From NCBI GenBank assembly GCA_040002995.1, contig JBDUDK010000131.1, positions 1 to 64,000 of the forward strand: a stretch of 64,000 bases of DNA, given 5' to 3'. A model generated the notes under the pieces. That model did not search any database. It saw nothing but the letters and a program-made list of their open reading frames with translations, and was not told the DNA's origin. The position numbers and the translations under genes were made by a program. Positions 1-8,829 of this stretch are shown here, piece by piece. The first letter of the stretch is position 1; each line of letters starts with the position of its first letter. The stretch is from JBDUDK01 sp040002995. GTDB lineage: Bacteria; Actinomycetota; Acidimicrobiia; Acidimicrobiales; Ilumatobacteraceae.

Positions 1-899
1 AGCACGTTGGAGGAGGGCGGCGGCTCACCCGCTGCGAGCAAGATCGACTCTGGACGAATCGCGGCGAGCGCCGGTTCGCCGACAACGACGTCCGGCGCAT
101 GGCTTATGGCTTTCACGACGAATGCGTGACCCGCAAGCTCTGAGCCATCACCAGTGGCTCGGCCCTGGAGGAAGTTGTTCTGGCCGATGAAACCGGCGAC
201 AAACGCCGACACGGGATGCTCGTAGATCGCGTCGGGATCGTCGAGTTGTTCGATGTGACCGTCGAGCATGATCGCGATGCGGTCCGACATCGAGAGGGCT
301 TCTTCCTGGTCGTGCGTGACGTAGATGAACGTGATACCCACCTGCGTCTGCAGCAGCTTCAACTCGATTTGCATCTCCTGTCGGAGTTTGCGATCGAGCG
401 CGCCGAGCGGTTCGTCGAGGAGCAGCACGCTCGGCTTGTTCACGAGCGCGCGGGCGAGCGCGACGCGCTGTTGCTGACCACCCGACATCTGTCTGGGCTT
501 GCGCTTCGCCAGCTTGGTCATCTTCACCATCTCGAGGGCTTCCGCCACTCGGCGGCGCACGTCGGCTTTGGCGACGTTCTTCTGCCGCAAGCCGTACGCC
601 ACGTTCTCGGCCACGGTCATATGCGGGAACAACGCGTAGTGCTGAAAGACGGTGTTGACGGCGCGCCGATAGGGCGGCACACCCTGGACGAAGTTGCCGG
701 AGATGCGGATAAATCCCTCGTCGGGCTCCTCGAACCCGGCGAGCATGCGCAGAGTCGTGGTCTTGCCGCACCCGCTCGGGCCCAGCAACGACAAGAACTC
801 GCCGGCGTTTACTTCGAGATTTACATCATCCACCGCCACTGTGCCGCCGAAGCGCTTGGTGACATTGACGATCTCGACCGACCCCGGTTCGTTACTCAT
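1..899 (-). CDS. ABC transporter ATP-binding protein, polyamine type (PotA-like), 3' end beyond window
   Basis: Reading leftwards from the ATG at 899 gives about 299 residues, open to the window edge, so the C-terminus is missing. Walker A ([10 protein letters not shown], about residues 40-49), a Q-loop ([13 protein letters not shown]), the signature MSGGQQQR (138-145), Walker B VLLLDEP (158-164) and the switch His (YVTHDQEEA) are all present. Typical PotA/FbpC-like wording follows ([18 protein letters not shown]), leading into a TOBE-like region. By family it energises import of spermidine/putrescine or a similar cation from a periplasmic binding protein. Its divergent neighbours encode aminoaldehyde and amine catabolism, which supports a polyamine substrate. 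Substrate is inferred; ATPase identity is firm. Confidence 0.9.
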   Translation of the reverse strand, partial: MSNEPGSVEIVNVTKRFGGTVAVDDVNLEVNAGEFLSLLGPSGCGKTTTLRMLAGFEEPDEGFIRISGNFVQGVPPYRRAVNTVFQHYALFPHMTVAENVAYGLRQKNVAKADVRRRVAEALEMVKMTKLAKRKPRQMSGGQQQRVALARALVNKPSVLLLDEPLGALDRKLRQEMQIELKLLQTQVGITFIYVTHDQEEALSMSDRIAIMLDGHIEQLDDPDAIYEHPVSAFVAGFIGQNNFLQGRATGDGSELAGHAFVVKAISHAPDVVVGEPALAAIRPESILLAAGEPPPSSNV

Positions 900-1167
900 C
901 GTCTCGGCACCCTCGACGCAGCTCGGACGCACAGATAGGCACCGATCCCCACGCGCATCGCTCCCAGTTCCCCCTCCACGAACACCTCAACGGCGTCCGC
1001 GGAAGTGTAGGCAGATTTCCTGGAGGCCAAGCCCGGCACACTCGCGCGCCGGGGCGTTTCAGGCAAGGGAATCCGTGCTACATGCCCGTGAATTCCACGA
1101 ATCGCTTGCGAACATCGGCCGGCGACAGCAGGATCGCGCCACCGCATCGGAACGAGGAGTGGGGCCT

Positions 1168-2601
1168 GTGAACCTTTCCACCCGGTCGAATTTCATCAAT
1201 GGGGCCTGGCTCGAGGCCGCCGACGGCAAGACCGATCCCGTCGTGGAGCCCGCCACGGGCGACGTGCTCGCGGAGGTGGCGTCGTCGTCGGCTGCCGATG
1301 TCGATCGCGCCGTGCAGGCGGCGGCCGCTGCGTACGAAGGCTGGGCACAGACGTCACCTGGACAACGAGCGGCGGCCCTGAACCGATTCGCCGACGTCCT
1401 CGAGGCGAACATCGCCGACATCGTCACAATCGAGAGCCGCAACGTCGGCAAACCATTGTCGATCGTGCCTCCCGAAATCGAGTTCATGGTCGACAATCTC
1501 CGCTTCTTCGCTGGCGCGGCACGAGCCCTCACCACCCAGGCGCCCGGCGAGTACCTCAGTGGTTACACGAGCGTGCTGCGCCGTGAGCCGCTTGGCGTCG
1601 CCGCGCTGATCGCACCGTGGAACTACCCGGCGATGATGGCCGGCTGGAAAGTAGGGCCTGCGCTCGCGGCCGGCAACACAATCGTCTTGAAGCCGTCGGA
1701 GCTCACGCCCTTGTCGGCCCTGAAGATCGCCGACCTCATCGCCGACGTCTTCCCGCCGGGGGTGTTCAACGTCATCACGGGCGACGGTGAGCACGCGGGC
1801 GCCGCGCTCGTCTCTCATCCCCTCGTGCGCATTGTCTCGCTGACGGGAGAGACCACCACAGGGAAGCTCGTCATGAAGGCCGCGGCCGACTCGCTCAAGC
1901 GTGTCCACCTGGAGCTCGGAGGCAAAGCTCCTGTCGTCGTGTTCGACGATGCCGACCTAGACGCGGTCGTCGCGGGCGTGCGCACGTTCGGGTATTGGAA
2001 CTCGGGCCAGGACTGCACGGCGGCGACTCGAGTGATCGCGGGGCCCGGCATCCACGACGACCTCGTGAACGACTTGGCGAACGCGGCCAAGAGCATCGTC
2101 GTCGGTTCGCCGGAGACTGATGGGGTCGAGCTGGGGCCGGTGATCTCGTCTGAGCAGCAGGAGCGCGTGGCCGGGTTCGTCGACCGCGCCGTCGCCGCCG
2201 GGGCAACTGTGGCCACTGGCGGCCACAAGACGAAGCGCGCCGGCTTCTTCTACGAGCCGACGGTGGTACACGGCCCGAAGCAGGACTCCGAGATCATCCA
2301 GCGCGAGGTCTTCGGACCGGTGGTCACCGTGCAGCGCTTCAGCGATGAGGCCGAGGCCATCGAATGGGCCAACGGCGTCGACTACGGCCTGGCCGCCTCG
2401 GTATGGACGACCAACGTCGGTCGGGCGCTGCGCGTCGCGAACGCACTTCAGTTCGGCACCGTGTGGGTCAACGATCACGGTCCGATGGTGTCGGAGATGC
2501 CGCACGGCGGCTTCAAGCAGTCGGGCGTCGGAAAGGACATGTCGGTGTACGCGATCGAGGCCTACACCGAGCTGAAGCACGTGATGATCAAGACGGCGTG
2601 A
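1168..2601 (+). CDS. Aldehyde dehydrogenase, gamma-aminobutyraldehyde/betaine aldehyde type
   Basis: A 477-residue NAD(P)-dependent aldehyde dehydrogenase. The general-base Glu lies in LELGGK (Glu249) and the catalytic Cys in GQDCTAATR (Cys283). The C-terminal block [21 protein letters not shown] followed by GKD resembles PatD/Prr 4-aminobutyraldehyde dehydrogenases, which oxidise 4-aminobutanal to GABA. The GTG at 1168 is chosen because GAGGAG at 1154-1159 sits 8 nt upstream; the frame stays open further upstream, but that part does not look like protein. It starts a run of four same-strand genes (Lrp regulator, aminotransferase, alanine dehydrogenase). Exact aldehyde substrate is inferred. 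Confidence 0.9.
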   Translation: MNLSTRSNFINGAWLEAADGKTDPVVEPATGDVLAEVASSSAADVDRAVQAAAAAYEGWAQTSPGQRAAALNRFADVLEANIADIVTIESRNVGKPLSIVPPEIEFMVDNLRFFAGAARALTTQAPGEYLSGYTSVLRREPLGVAALIAPWNYPAMMAGWKVGPALAAGNTIVLKPSELTPLSALKIADLIADVFPPGVFNVITGDGEHAGAALVSHPLVRIVSLTGETTTGKLVMKAAADSLKRVHLELGGKAPVVVFDDADLDAVVAGVRTFGYWNSGQDCTAATRVIAGPGIHDDLVNDLANAAKSIVVGSPETDGVELGPVISSEQQERVAGFVDRAVAAGATVATGGHKTKRAGFFYEPTVVHGPKQDSEIIQREVFGPVVTVQRFSDEAEAIEWANGVDYGLAASVWTTNVGRALRVANALQFGTVWVNDHGPMVSEMPHGGFKQSGVGKDMSVYAIEAYTELKHVMIKTA

Positions 2602-2604
2602 TCG

Positions 2605-3066
2605 ATGCCCCGGCCGGTTCCTTCACTCGACGACACCGACCGGGCCATCATCGAGCACCTCCAAGTCGACGGGCGTCTTCCGTATACGCGCCTCGGCGCT
2701 GCCGTTGGGCTGTCCGAGGCCGCGGTGCGTCAACGGGTGCAGCGACTCATCGACTCGGGCGTAATGCAAGTGGTGGCGGTCACCGACCCGTTGTCGCTTG
2801 GGCTCGGACGCATGGCGATGATCGGCGTGCGCTGCGAAGGCGATCTCGAAGTCATCGCGTCGAAGGTGCAGGCGCTCGACGAGGTGGCCTACCTCGTGAT
2901 GATCGCAGGCTCGTTCGACTTGCTGGCAGAGGTGGTGGCTCACGACGACGAGCACCTCCTCGAGCTGCTCAACTCGAAGATCCGTTCAATCCCAGGCGTG
3001 AAGAGCACCGAGACATTCATCTACTTGCGCCTGGCCAAGCAGACCTACGCATGGGGCACGCACTGA
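2605..3066 (+). CDS. Lrp/AsnC-family transcriptional regulator
   Basis: A 153-residue protein with the standard two-domain layout: an N-terminal winged helix (LDDTDRAIIEHLQVDGRLPYTRLG, then the recognition helix in VGLSEAAVRQRVQRLI) and a C-terminal RAM/AsnC ligand-binding domain from about residue 65. It begins 3 nt after the aldehyde dehydrogenase stop and ends 7 nt before the aminotransferase start, so it is embedded in the catabolic operon. By family it binds DNA as a dimer or octamer and senses an amino acid or related metabolite. Here it probably controls its own operon, but the effector cannot be read from the sequence. Confidence 0.93.
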   Translation: MPRPVPSLDDTDRAIIEHLQVDGRLPYTRLGAAVGLSEAAVRQRVQRLIDSGVMQVVAVTDPLSLGLGRMAMIGVRCEGDLEVIASKVQALDEVAYLVMIAGSFDLLAEVVAHDDEHLLELLNSKIRSIPGVKSTETFIYLRLAKQTYAWGTH

Positions 3067-3073
3067 GCGCAAC

Positions 3074-4435
3074 ATGACCGACCTTCAACACAAGGCCCGC
3101 CGTCATCTCTGGATGCATTTTTCGCAGCTCGGAGCCTTCCAGCGCGACGAAATCCCGATCATGACGCGGGGCGAAGGCTGCTATGTCTTTGACCAACACG
3201 GCCGGCGCTATCTCGACGGGCTGTCGGGTCTTTTCGTCGTGCAGGTCGGGCACGGCCGGCGCGAGCTCGGCGAGGCGGCGGCCCGTCAATCCGCAGAGCT
3301 CGGATTCTTTCCGGTGTGGGGCTACGGCCACGAACCCGCGATCGAGCTCGCGGCGCGGCTGGCACACCTTGCGCCTGGTGACCTGAACCGCGTCTTCTTT
3401 ACGACGGGAGGTTCCGAAGCCGTGGAGTCGGCGTGGAAGCTCGCGGTGGCCTACTTCGCGGCGATCGGCCAGCCCCGCCGGCACAAGGTCATCAGTCGCT
3501 ACATCGCCTACCACGGCACGACGTTCGGCGCCCTCTCGATCACGGGCGTCCCTTCGATCAAAGGGATCTACGAGCCGCTCGTGCCGGGCGCGATCAAGGT
3601 GGCCAACACCGACCGGTATCGGTGCATCGACTGCTCGCATCTCGACGGGTGCACGCTGCGTTGCGCCGACGACATCGAGCAACGGATTCTCATGGAAGGT
3701 CCCGACACGGTCGCCGCGGTCTTCCTCGAGCCGCTGCAGAATTCGGGCGGCGGATTCAAGCCGCCGGCGGGCTACTGGCAGCGCGTTCGGGAAATATGCG
3801 ATCGCTATGGCGTTTTGCTTGTGAGTGACGAGGTCATCTGCGCGTTCGGTCGCCTTGGGACGTGGTTCGGCGGTGAGAGGTACGGCTACGTGCCCGACAT
3901 CATGACTTTTGCGAAGGGCGTGACCTCGGGGTACGCGCCCCTGGGCGGCCTCATCGTGAGCGATCGCATCGTGGCCCCGTTCCTCGAGGACACCAAGGTG
4001 TTCCTGCACGGGATCACGTTCGGGGGCCATCCGGTGTCGTGCGCTGTCGCGTTGGCCAACCTTGATCTGATGGAAAGCGAGGACGTGCTCGGCAACGTCC
4101 AGCGGAACATGGGCTCATTCGACGCGGTCCTCCAGGAACTGCGCGACATCCCGATCGTCGGCGACGTGCGTGGCGATGGCTATTACCGGGCGATCGAGCT
4201 CGTCCGAGATCAAAAGACGAAGGCGGCGTTCACCTCCGCCGAGTCTGATCGGCTGTTGCGCGGGATCCTGTCGCCCCGAATGTTCGAGCTCGGGCTGTAC
4301 TGCCGGGCCGACGATCGGGGGGAGCCGGTGATCACGCTGGCCCCGGCCTTGATCGCGGGCGAGGAGGAGTTCGCAATGATCGGCTCCGTGCTGCGCAGCG
4401 CACTCAGCGAAGCCACCTCTGCCATGCACCACTAG
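3074..4435 (+). CDS. Class III aminotransferase (putrescine/omega-amino acid:pyruvate type)
   Basis: A 453-residue PLP-dependent aminotransferase. The Schiff-base lysine is Lys281 in FAKGVTSGYAPLGG, and the cofactor Asp is in LLVSDEVICAFGR. Also typical are TTGGSEAVESAWKLA (phosphate binding) and YHGTTFGALS. This subfamily generally moves an amino group from putrescine, beta-alanine, GABA or taurine to pyruvate, giving alanine. The following alanine dehydrogenase could then regenerate pyruvate, which fits a pyruvate-dependent enzyme. A short CxxC-containing insert (CIDCSHLDGC) near residue 190 is worth noting. Donor specificity is inferred from neighbours. Confidence 0.9.
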   Translation: MTDLQHKARRHLWMHFSQLGAFQRDEIPIMTRGEGCYVFDQHGRRYLDGLSGLFVVQVGHGRRELGEAAARQSAELGFFPVWGYGHEPAIELAARLAHLAPGDLNRVFFTTGGSEAVESAWKLAVAYFAAIGQPRRHKVISRYIAYHGTTFGALSITGVPSIKGIYEPLVPGAIKVANTDRYRCIDCSHLDGCTLRCADDIEQRILMEGPDTVAAVFLEPLQNSGGGFKPPAGYWQRVREICDRYGVLLVSDEVICAFGRLGTWFGGERYGYVPDIMTFAKGVTSGYAPLGGLIVSDRIVAPFLEDTKVFLHGITFGGHPVSCAVALANLDLMESEDVLGNVQRNMGSFDAVLQELRDIPIVGDVRGDGYYRAIELVRDQKTKAAFTSAESDRLLRGILSPRMFELGLYCRADDRGEPVITLAPALIAGEEEFAMIGSVLRSALSEATSAMHH

Positions 4436-4448
4436 CACACCAAAAACC

Positions 4449-4498
4449 GAACTGTTCGCGTTTTGGGAGCCCTGGTGCTCTCGAAACGCAAACAGTTC
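4449..4498. repeat. Inverted repeat element, copy 1 (between aminotransferase and ald)
   Basis: Left arm GAACTGTTCGCGTTTTG (4449-4465) pairs with right arm CGAAACGCAAACAGTTC (4482-4498), 15 of 17 positions matching. An inner GAGC/GCTC pair extends the stem, so a hairpin of about 50 nt is expected. It begins 13 nt after the aminotransferase stop and ends 22 nt before the ald start. Judged by its centre it may lie in the opposite orientation to copies 3 and 4. It could act as a terminator or mRNA-processing stem, or be a REP-like mobile repeat. Confidence 0.85.
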
Positions 4499-4520
4499 AC
4501 GAATTTGCCGGGAGGCTGTC

Positions 4521-5636
4521 ATGCCGCTGACTGTCGGTGTTCCGACAGAGACGAAGACCGCAGAGTGTCGGGTCGCCCTCACGCCCGACGGGGTCCGCGA
4601 GCTCGAGCGTCACGGCATCGATGTCTTCATCCAGAGTGGCGCGGGGAGCGAGAGCGCGATCCCCGACTCCGACTACATCGCCGCCGGGGCGACCATCGTC
4701 CCAACCGCCCAGGACGCCTGGGCACAACACATGGTCGTGAAGGTGAAGGAGCCGCAGGGGGCGGAGCTTTCCTACCTGCGCCGCGACCTGACGTTGGTCA
4801 CGTACCTCCATCTCGCCGCGTATCCGGACGTTGGGCGGGCGTTGCTGAAGGCGGGCACGACGGGCATCGCGTACGAAACCGTGCAGCTCAGCAACGGCGC
4901 GCTGCCGCTTCTCGCACCGATGTCAGAGGTGGCCGGTCGGCTCGCACCGCAGATGGGGGCCCAATTTTTGGAGCGTCATCGCGGTGGCAGGGGTGTGCTC
5001 ATGGGCGGCGCGCCGGGCGTACGGCCGGCCCGTGTGGTGGTGCTTGGCGCAGGAAGCGTGGGCTGGAACGCGGCGTGGATCGCGGCGGGGATGGAGGCCG
5101 AGGTGATGTTGCTCGACAAGAACCTCGATCGGTTGCGGTTTGTCGATCAGATCCACCGCGGCCGCATCATCACGTTGGCATCGAATCGGGGCGCGGTGGA
5201 AAGGACGGTGGCGGAGGCCGACCTCGTGATTGGCGCGATCCTGGTGGCCGGCGGGCGGGCGCCGGTGGTGGTCACCGAGGCGATGGTGCGGTCGATGCGG
5301 CCGGGGTCGGTGATCGTCGATGTCGCGGTCGATCAGGGTGGGTGCATCGAGACGACAAGAGAGACGACGCATAACGATCCGGTGTACGAGCAGTACGGCG
5401 TGATTCACTACGCGGTAGGCAATATGCCGGGTGCAGTGCCGTTCACGTCGACCTATGCGTTGACGAACGCCACCCTGCCGTATGTGCTGGAGGTCGCGCT
5501 CGGCCCGCGCGAGGCAGCGCTGGCTGATCCGGCGCTCGCGGCGGGGTTCAACACGGTCGACGGCAACGTGACGAACGAAGCCGTCGCCACCGCCCTGTCC
5601 ACCGAATACGTCCCCCTCGACCGCGCCCTTCCGTAA
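4521..5636 (+). CDS. ald: Alanine dehydrogenase
   Basis: A 371-residue NAD-dependent alanine dehydrogenase, the normal family length, catalysing L-alanine + NAD+ + H2O to pyruvate + ammonium + NADH. The active-site residues appear as Arg17 (ECRVAL), Lys76 (VKVKEPQ) and His97 (YLHLAAYP). The nucleotide-binding loop is VLGAGSVGWNAA and the substrate-lid region GNMPGAVPFTSTYAL. The ATG at 4521 follows a GGGAGG Shine-Dalgarno. Inverted repeat copy 1 separates it from the aminotransferase, so its expression may be partly independent. The stop codon lies inside the first unit of a 15-bp tandem repeat. Confidence 0.95.
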   Translation: MPLTVGVPTETKTAECRVALTPDGVRELERHGIDVFIQSGAGSESAIPDSDYIAAGATIVPTAQDAWAQHMVVKVKEPQGAELSYLRRDLTLVTYLHLAAYPDVGRALLKAGTTGIAYETVQLSNGALPLLAPMSEVAGRLAPQMGAQFLERHRGGRGVLMGGAPGVRPARVVVLGAGSVGWNAAWIAAGMEAEVMLLDKNLDRLRFVDQIHRGRIITLASNRGAVERTVAEADLVIGAILVAGGRAPVVVTEAMVRSMRPGSVIVDVAVDQGGCIETTRETTHNDPVYEQYGVIHYAVGNMPGAVPFTSTYALTNATLPYVLEVALGPREAALADPALAAGFNTVDGNVTNEAVATALSTEYVPLDRALP

Positions 5637-5711
5637 GCCCCCGTTCCGTGAGACCCCGTTCCGTCAGCCCCGTTCGGTGAGCCCCCGTTCCGTCAGCCCC
5701 CGTTCCGTGAA
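5627..5711. repeat. 15-bp tandem repeat (about six units) at the 3' end of ald
   Basis: The core CGTTCCGTGAG or CGTTCCGTCAG starts at 5642, 5657, 5671, 5686 and 5701 (spacing 15, 14, 15, 15), separated by C-runs. A diverged first unit, CCTTCCGTAAG at 5627-5637, contains the ald stop codon. The last unit runs directly into the left arm of inverted repeat copy 2. The array looks like slippage expansion of a short GC-rich word. Confidence 0.85.
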
Positions 5712-5758
5712 CAGTTTGCGTTTCGATGGCGCGGAGTGCCTCGAAACGCAAACTGTTG
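5709..5758. repeat. Inverted repeat element, copy 2 (upstream of the AbiEi-like gene)
   Basis: Left arm GAACAGTTTGCGTTTCGA (5709-5726) and right arm TCGAAACGCAAACTGTTG (5741-5758) match at 17 of 18 positions around a 14-nt centre. It differs from the other copies by AACAGTT in place of AACTGTT, and both arms carry the change, so the pairing is kept. It lies 45 nt before the AbiEi-like start codon and abuts the tandem repeat. Confidence 0.85.
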
Positions 5759-5803
5759 CGGGGGAGGGGGATCTTTGTCACACCCCGTGCGTAGGGTCGT
5801 GGG

Positions 5804-6754
5804 ATGAGCATGATCCACCACGAGATCATGCGCCTCGCCGAGCTGCGCAATGGTTTCGTCACCAAGAAGCAGCTCCTTCAGCTCGGCCTCAAACCACACC
5901 AAATCGCCCGCCTCCTGAAGACGAAGTTCCTGCAGTCCGCCCGCCGCGGCGTCTACCGCACCACGACGGCCACCCGCGCTGCCGAGGAGGGAATCGTCAT
6001 CTGTCTCGGCGCCCCGCACGCCGTGCTGTCCGTGTACACGGCCGCCGAACACTGGGGCTTTCGTCGCACAATCCGCGGTCGTCTCGAGGTCTTGATCCTC
6101 AAGGGCACACGCGCGGCGTGCCGTCACGCGCGCGTTCGCCGCACCACGCGTTTGCCCGAGACGCATGTCGTGACGCTGAGCGACGGGCGCCGCTTCACCA
6201 CGCCCGCCCGCACGCTCTTCGACCTCGCGGCTGTCACCGATCCCGACACCCTGCGCTCGATGATCGAGGATGCACTCGAGCGGGAGTTGGTCACCTACGA
6301 GGCTCTGCTCGGGATGGAGCAGGAGCTGGCCGGACGAGGCCGTCCGGGCTCGACCGTGTTCCGATCGGTGCTCGGCGAGCGCGGGGCGGACACGCCCCCG
6401 CTCATGAGCGAGAACGAGATCACGCTCGAGCAGGCGCTCGTCGCGGAAGGCCTGCCGGTCGTCCGCCAACATCCGATCGCCTTGTCGGAGGGCCACGTTG
6501 TTCACGCCGACCTCGCTCTTCTCGAGAGCCGCTTGGCCCTCGAAGTCGACCACCCCGAATGGCACGCCGACGCCGTCTCATGCCAGCGCGACAAGTCACG
6601 CGACAACGCGTTAGCCCTCGTCGACTGGGAGAGTCGACGCTTCACTGATCGCGACGTCGACCGTCGGCTGGGCAGCACTGTCGCCTTGATACGGATGCTC
6701 CACGAACGCCGCGTCGCGCAGGCCGCCCTGCGCGCCCGTGAAAGAGCTGGTTGA
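5804..6754 (+). CDS. AbiEi-like antitoxin-domain protein with C-terminal DUF559-like domain
   Basis: A 316-residue protein. The N-terminus (LAELRNGFVTKKQLLQLGLK, then RRGVYRT) is the winged-helix domain of AbiEi-type type IV antitoxins. The middle part (TPARTLFDLAAV) is also typical of this family. The C-terminus (HPIALSEGHVVHADLALLES, then LALEVDHPEWH) resembles the DUF559/Vsr-like PD-(D/E)XK fold. No AbiEii nucleotidyltransferase toxin gene is found beside it, so it is an orphan. Such orphans are common in actinobacteria and their role is unknown: DNA binding, solitary regulator or nuclease are all possible. It is flanked upstream by inverted repeat copy 2. Confidence 0.75.
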   Translation: MSMIHHEIMRLAELRNGFVTKKQLLQLGLKPHQIARLLKTKFLQSARRGVYRTTTATRAAEEGIVICLGAPHAVLSVYTAAEHWGFRRTIRGRLEVLILKGTRAACRHARVRRTTRLPETHVVTLSDGRRFTTPARTLFDLAAVTDPDTLRSMIEDALERELVTYEALLGMEQELAGRGRPGSTVFRSVLGERGADTPPLMSENEITLEQALVAEGLPVVRQHPIALSEGHVVHADLALLESRLALEVDHPEWHADAVSCQRDKSRDNALALVDWESRRFTDRDVDRRLGSTVALIRMLHERRVAQAALRARERAG

Positions 6755-6802
6755 CGGCGTCGGTGACATGCCAGGATCGGGCTCCTTGTCCCGCTCGCCG
6801 AG

Positions 6803-8077
6803 ATGACGCCCTCCACCCACGCCGCCACGACGGCGCCAAGCCACCAGCCGGGGACAATCCGCTCCGCCCTCGCCCACCGCGACTTTCGCATTCTCTGGCT
6901 CGGCTCATTTGCGTCCAACATCGGGACGTGGATGCAAAACGTCACCCTCGGTGTATACGCCAACGCGCTCAGCCACGGATCGGCAAAGTTCGTCGGCCTC
7001 ATCGTCCTCTGCCAACTCGGACCGCTGTTGTTCTCGCCCATCGGCGGGGTCATCGCCGACCGCTTCCCGCGCCGCCCGTTCCTGATGAGCTGTCAAGCCG
7101 AACAACTCGTCTTTTCGTTCGTGCTCGCCGGTCTCGCCGCCGCGCATCCGTCCAAACTCGCGGTCGCGCTCGACGTGCTCGCCGTCGGCATTGGTAACGC
7201 GCTCAACGCGCCAGCGTGGAGCGCGGCGCTGCCGGCCATCGTCGGAAGGGACAATCTCCAAGGTGCGATTTCGCTCAACTCGACGATGGTCAACGGATCG
7301 CGCGTGATCGGGCCCGTCATCGTGGCCATCCTCTCGGCGTTCGGCGTCACCACCGCGGGGATCTTCGCCATCAACGCCGTCACCTACCTTTTCGTCATCG
7401 GCGCGCTCACTCTCGTAGCGATCCCCAATCCGAAAACGCGCACGGGGGAACGCCCTCTGTCGCAACTGCTCGGCGGATTTCATGAGGCCCGTCGCAACCG
7501 TTTGGCCGGTCGGATCCTCACGATCCTTCCGCTCTTCTCAGTGTTGTGTCTCCCCTTCGTCGGGCTGTTTTCGATCGTGGCCAAACGCAACTTCGGTCTC
7601 AACCCGAAGGGCACGACCTATCCGTGGCTCTACGCGACGTGGGGACTCGGCGCGTGCCTCGGCGGGCTTTCGATCGCGACCGTGTTCGCTCATCTCGACA
7701 AGCGCCGGATGACGCGCTGGTTCCTATACGGCTTCGCCATCTCTCTCGGCGCCTTCGCGTTGGTCCGGCGGCCGGGTGAGGCCTTTCCGACCGGCTTCTT
7801 CCTCGGCTTCTGCTACTTCGGTGCCACGACAGCGATGTTGACCGTGCTCCAGCAGCACATCCGCGATGGCGTGCGGGGACGCATCATGGCGCTGTGGTTC
7901 ATGGGTTTTGGTGGGGCGATCGCGCTCACGCAGTATCCGTCCGGCTGGTTGATGGACCGCTTCTCCCCGACGCCTGTACTCCTCGTGGGCGCCGGCGCGG
8001 CCGTGTTGCTCGGATGGTTCGCCAATCTCGTGCCCCTGTCCGATCACGTACGCGCGTTGGGCCTCGCAGGCGACTAA
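6803..8077 (+). CDS. MFS transporter, EntS/DHA3-like
   Basis: A 424-residue membrane protein with about 12 hydrophobic segments. It shows the opening motif HRDFRILWLGSFASNIGTWMQNV and the cytoplasmic-loop motif GGVIADRFPRRPFL of the MFS_3 (EntS-like) exporters. The stop TAA (8075-8077) overlaps the ATG of the alpha/beta hydrolase, so the two are translationally coupled. The family exports siderophores, drugs or other small hydrophobic compounds; substrate is not evident. Position in front of a hydrolase and cell-wall-type ligases hints at export of, or protection from, a small molecule, but this is only context. Confidence 0.88.
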   Translation: MTPSTHAATTAPSHQPGTIRSALAHRDFRILWLGSFASNIGTWMQNVTLGVYANALSHGSAKFVGLIVLCQLGPLLFSPIGGVIADRFPRRPFLMSCQAEQLVFSFVLAGLAAAHPSKLAVALDVLAVGIGNALNAPAWSAALPAIVGRDNLQGAISLNSTMVNGSRVIGPVIVAILSAFGVTTAGIFAINAVTYLFVIGALTLVAIPNPKTRTGERPLSQLLGGFHEARRNRLAGRILTILPLFSVLCLPFVGLFSIVAKRNFGLNPKGTTYPWLYATWGLGACLGGLSIATVFAHLDKRRMTRWFLYGFAISLGAFALVRRPGEAFPTGFFLGFCYFGATTAMLTVLQQHIRDGVRGRIMALWFMGFGGAIALTQYPSGWLMDRFSPTPVLLVGAGAAVLLGWFANLVPLSDHVRALGLAGD

Positions 8078-8829
8078 TGCTCACGGCATTGGCTGACGGA
8101 TTGTTCGCCGAGCAGTTCGGGAAGCTCCCGGTGCACGTGATCGCGCTGCCGGGGTGGATGCGCAAGCGTGACGACTTCCGCCTTGTGTTGGACGGCCTCG
8201 ACGCGCTTGCGATCGACCTTCCTGGTTTTGGTGGCGCCTCACCAGAACCTGGCTCCGCTGGCGGCGCGAGCTACTTCGCCGATCTCGTAACGCCGGCGTT
8301 GTCCCACGCATCGGAGCGTTTCGTGGTGCTCGGCCATTCGTTTGGAGGCCGAGTCGCGGTGCACCTCGCGGCGCGCTATCCGGATCGGGTGAAGGGCCTC
8401 GTGTTGACGGGTGTACCTCTTCTCCACCGAGACGACCGACCGACGCCGAGCGCGCCGATCGTCCACCGGATGAGCCGGTGGGCCCACCGCAGGGGATTGT
8501 TGTCGGACGTCCGCATGGAAGCGAGGCGTCGTCGCTCGGGCTCCGCCGACTATCGGGGCAGCTCAGGCATCATGCGTGACGTGCTCGTGATCGCGGTCAA
8601 CGAGAGCTACGAACCTCAACTGCGCACCATTGCCGGCGGCTCTCAGCGCGTGGAGCTCGTTTGGGGCGCGGACGATGTCGACGTACCGGTGCGCACGGCG
8701 GAGAGGGCGCAATCGATACTCGGCCACAACGCCAGCCTTGTGACGGTTGAGGGCATCGGACATCTCGTACCGCTCGAGTCACCGACGTCAGTGCGGGCGG
8801 CCATCGAACGAGTCCTCCGGGTCGCATGA
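8077..8829 (+). CDS. Alpha/beta hydrolase
   Basis: A 250-residue hydrolase. The nucleophile elbow is VVLGHSFGGRVAVHLAARYP (Ser in GHSFGG), the acid is likely an Asp in VWGADDVDVP, and the catalytic His is in VEGIGHLVPLESP. The oxyanion region is IALPGWMRKRDDF. The ATG at 8077 overlaps the MFS stop by one base and its TGA overlaps the next ATG (ATGA), so it is the middle gene of a coupled trio. No signal peptide, so cytoplasmic. The family covers esterases, amidases and haloperoxidase-like enzymes; substrate unknown. Confidence 0.88.
   Translation: MLTALADGLFAEQFGKLPVHVIALPGWMRKRDDFRLVLDGLDALAIDLPGFGGASPEPGSAGGASYFADLVTPALSHASERFVVLGHSFGGRVAVHLAARYPDRVKGLVLTGVPLLHRDDRPTPSAPIVHRMSRWAHRRGLLSDVRMEARRRRSGSADYRGSSGIMRDVLVIAVNESYEPQLRTIAGGSQRVELVWGADDVDVPVRTAERAQSILGHNASLVTVEGIGHLVPLESPTSVRAAIERVLRVA

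Noticed and set aside
694..1167. N-terminal extension of the aldehyde dehydrogenase frame into the ABC gene
   Set aside because: It overlaps the ABC ATPase in antisense and is low-complexity; GTG 1168 has a good Shine-Dalgarno and begins the family-typical N-terminus.
4449..4498. Integron attC-like site
   Set aside because: The GTTRRRY/RYYYAAC core sites and extrahelical bases are not recognisable, there is no integrase, and flanking genes are ordinary chromosomal ones.
4115..5772. Small open frames with similar peptides (ELFAFR..., NSLRF...) at several loci
   Set aside because: They are translations of the inverted repeat arms, not genes; the similarity comes from the DNA repeat.
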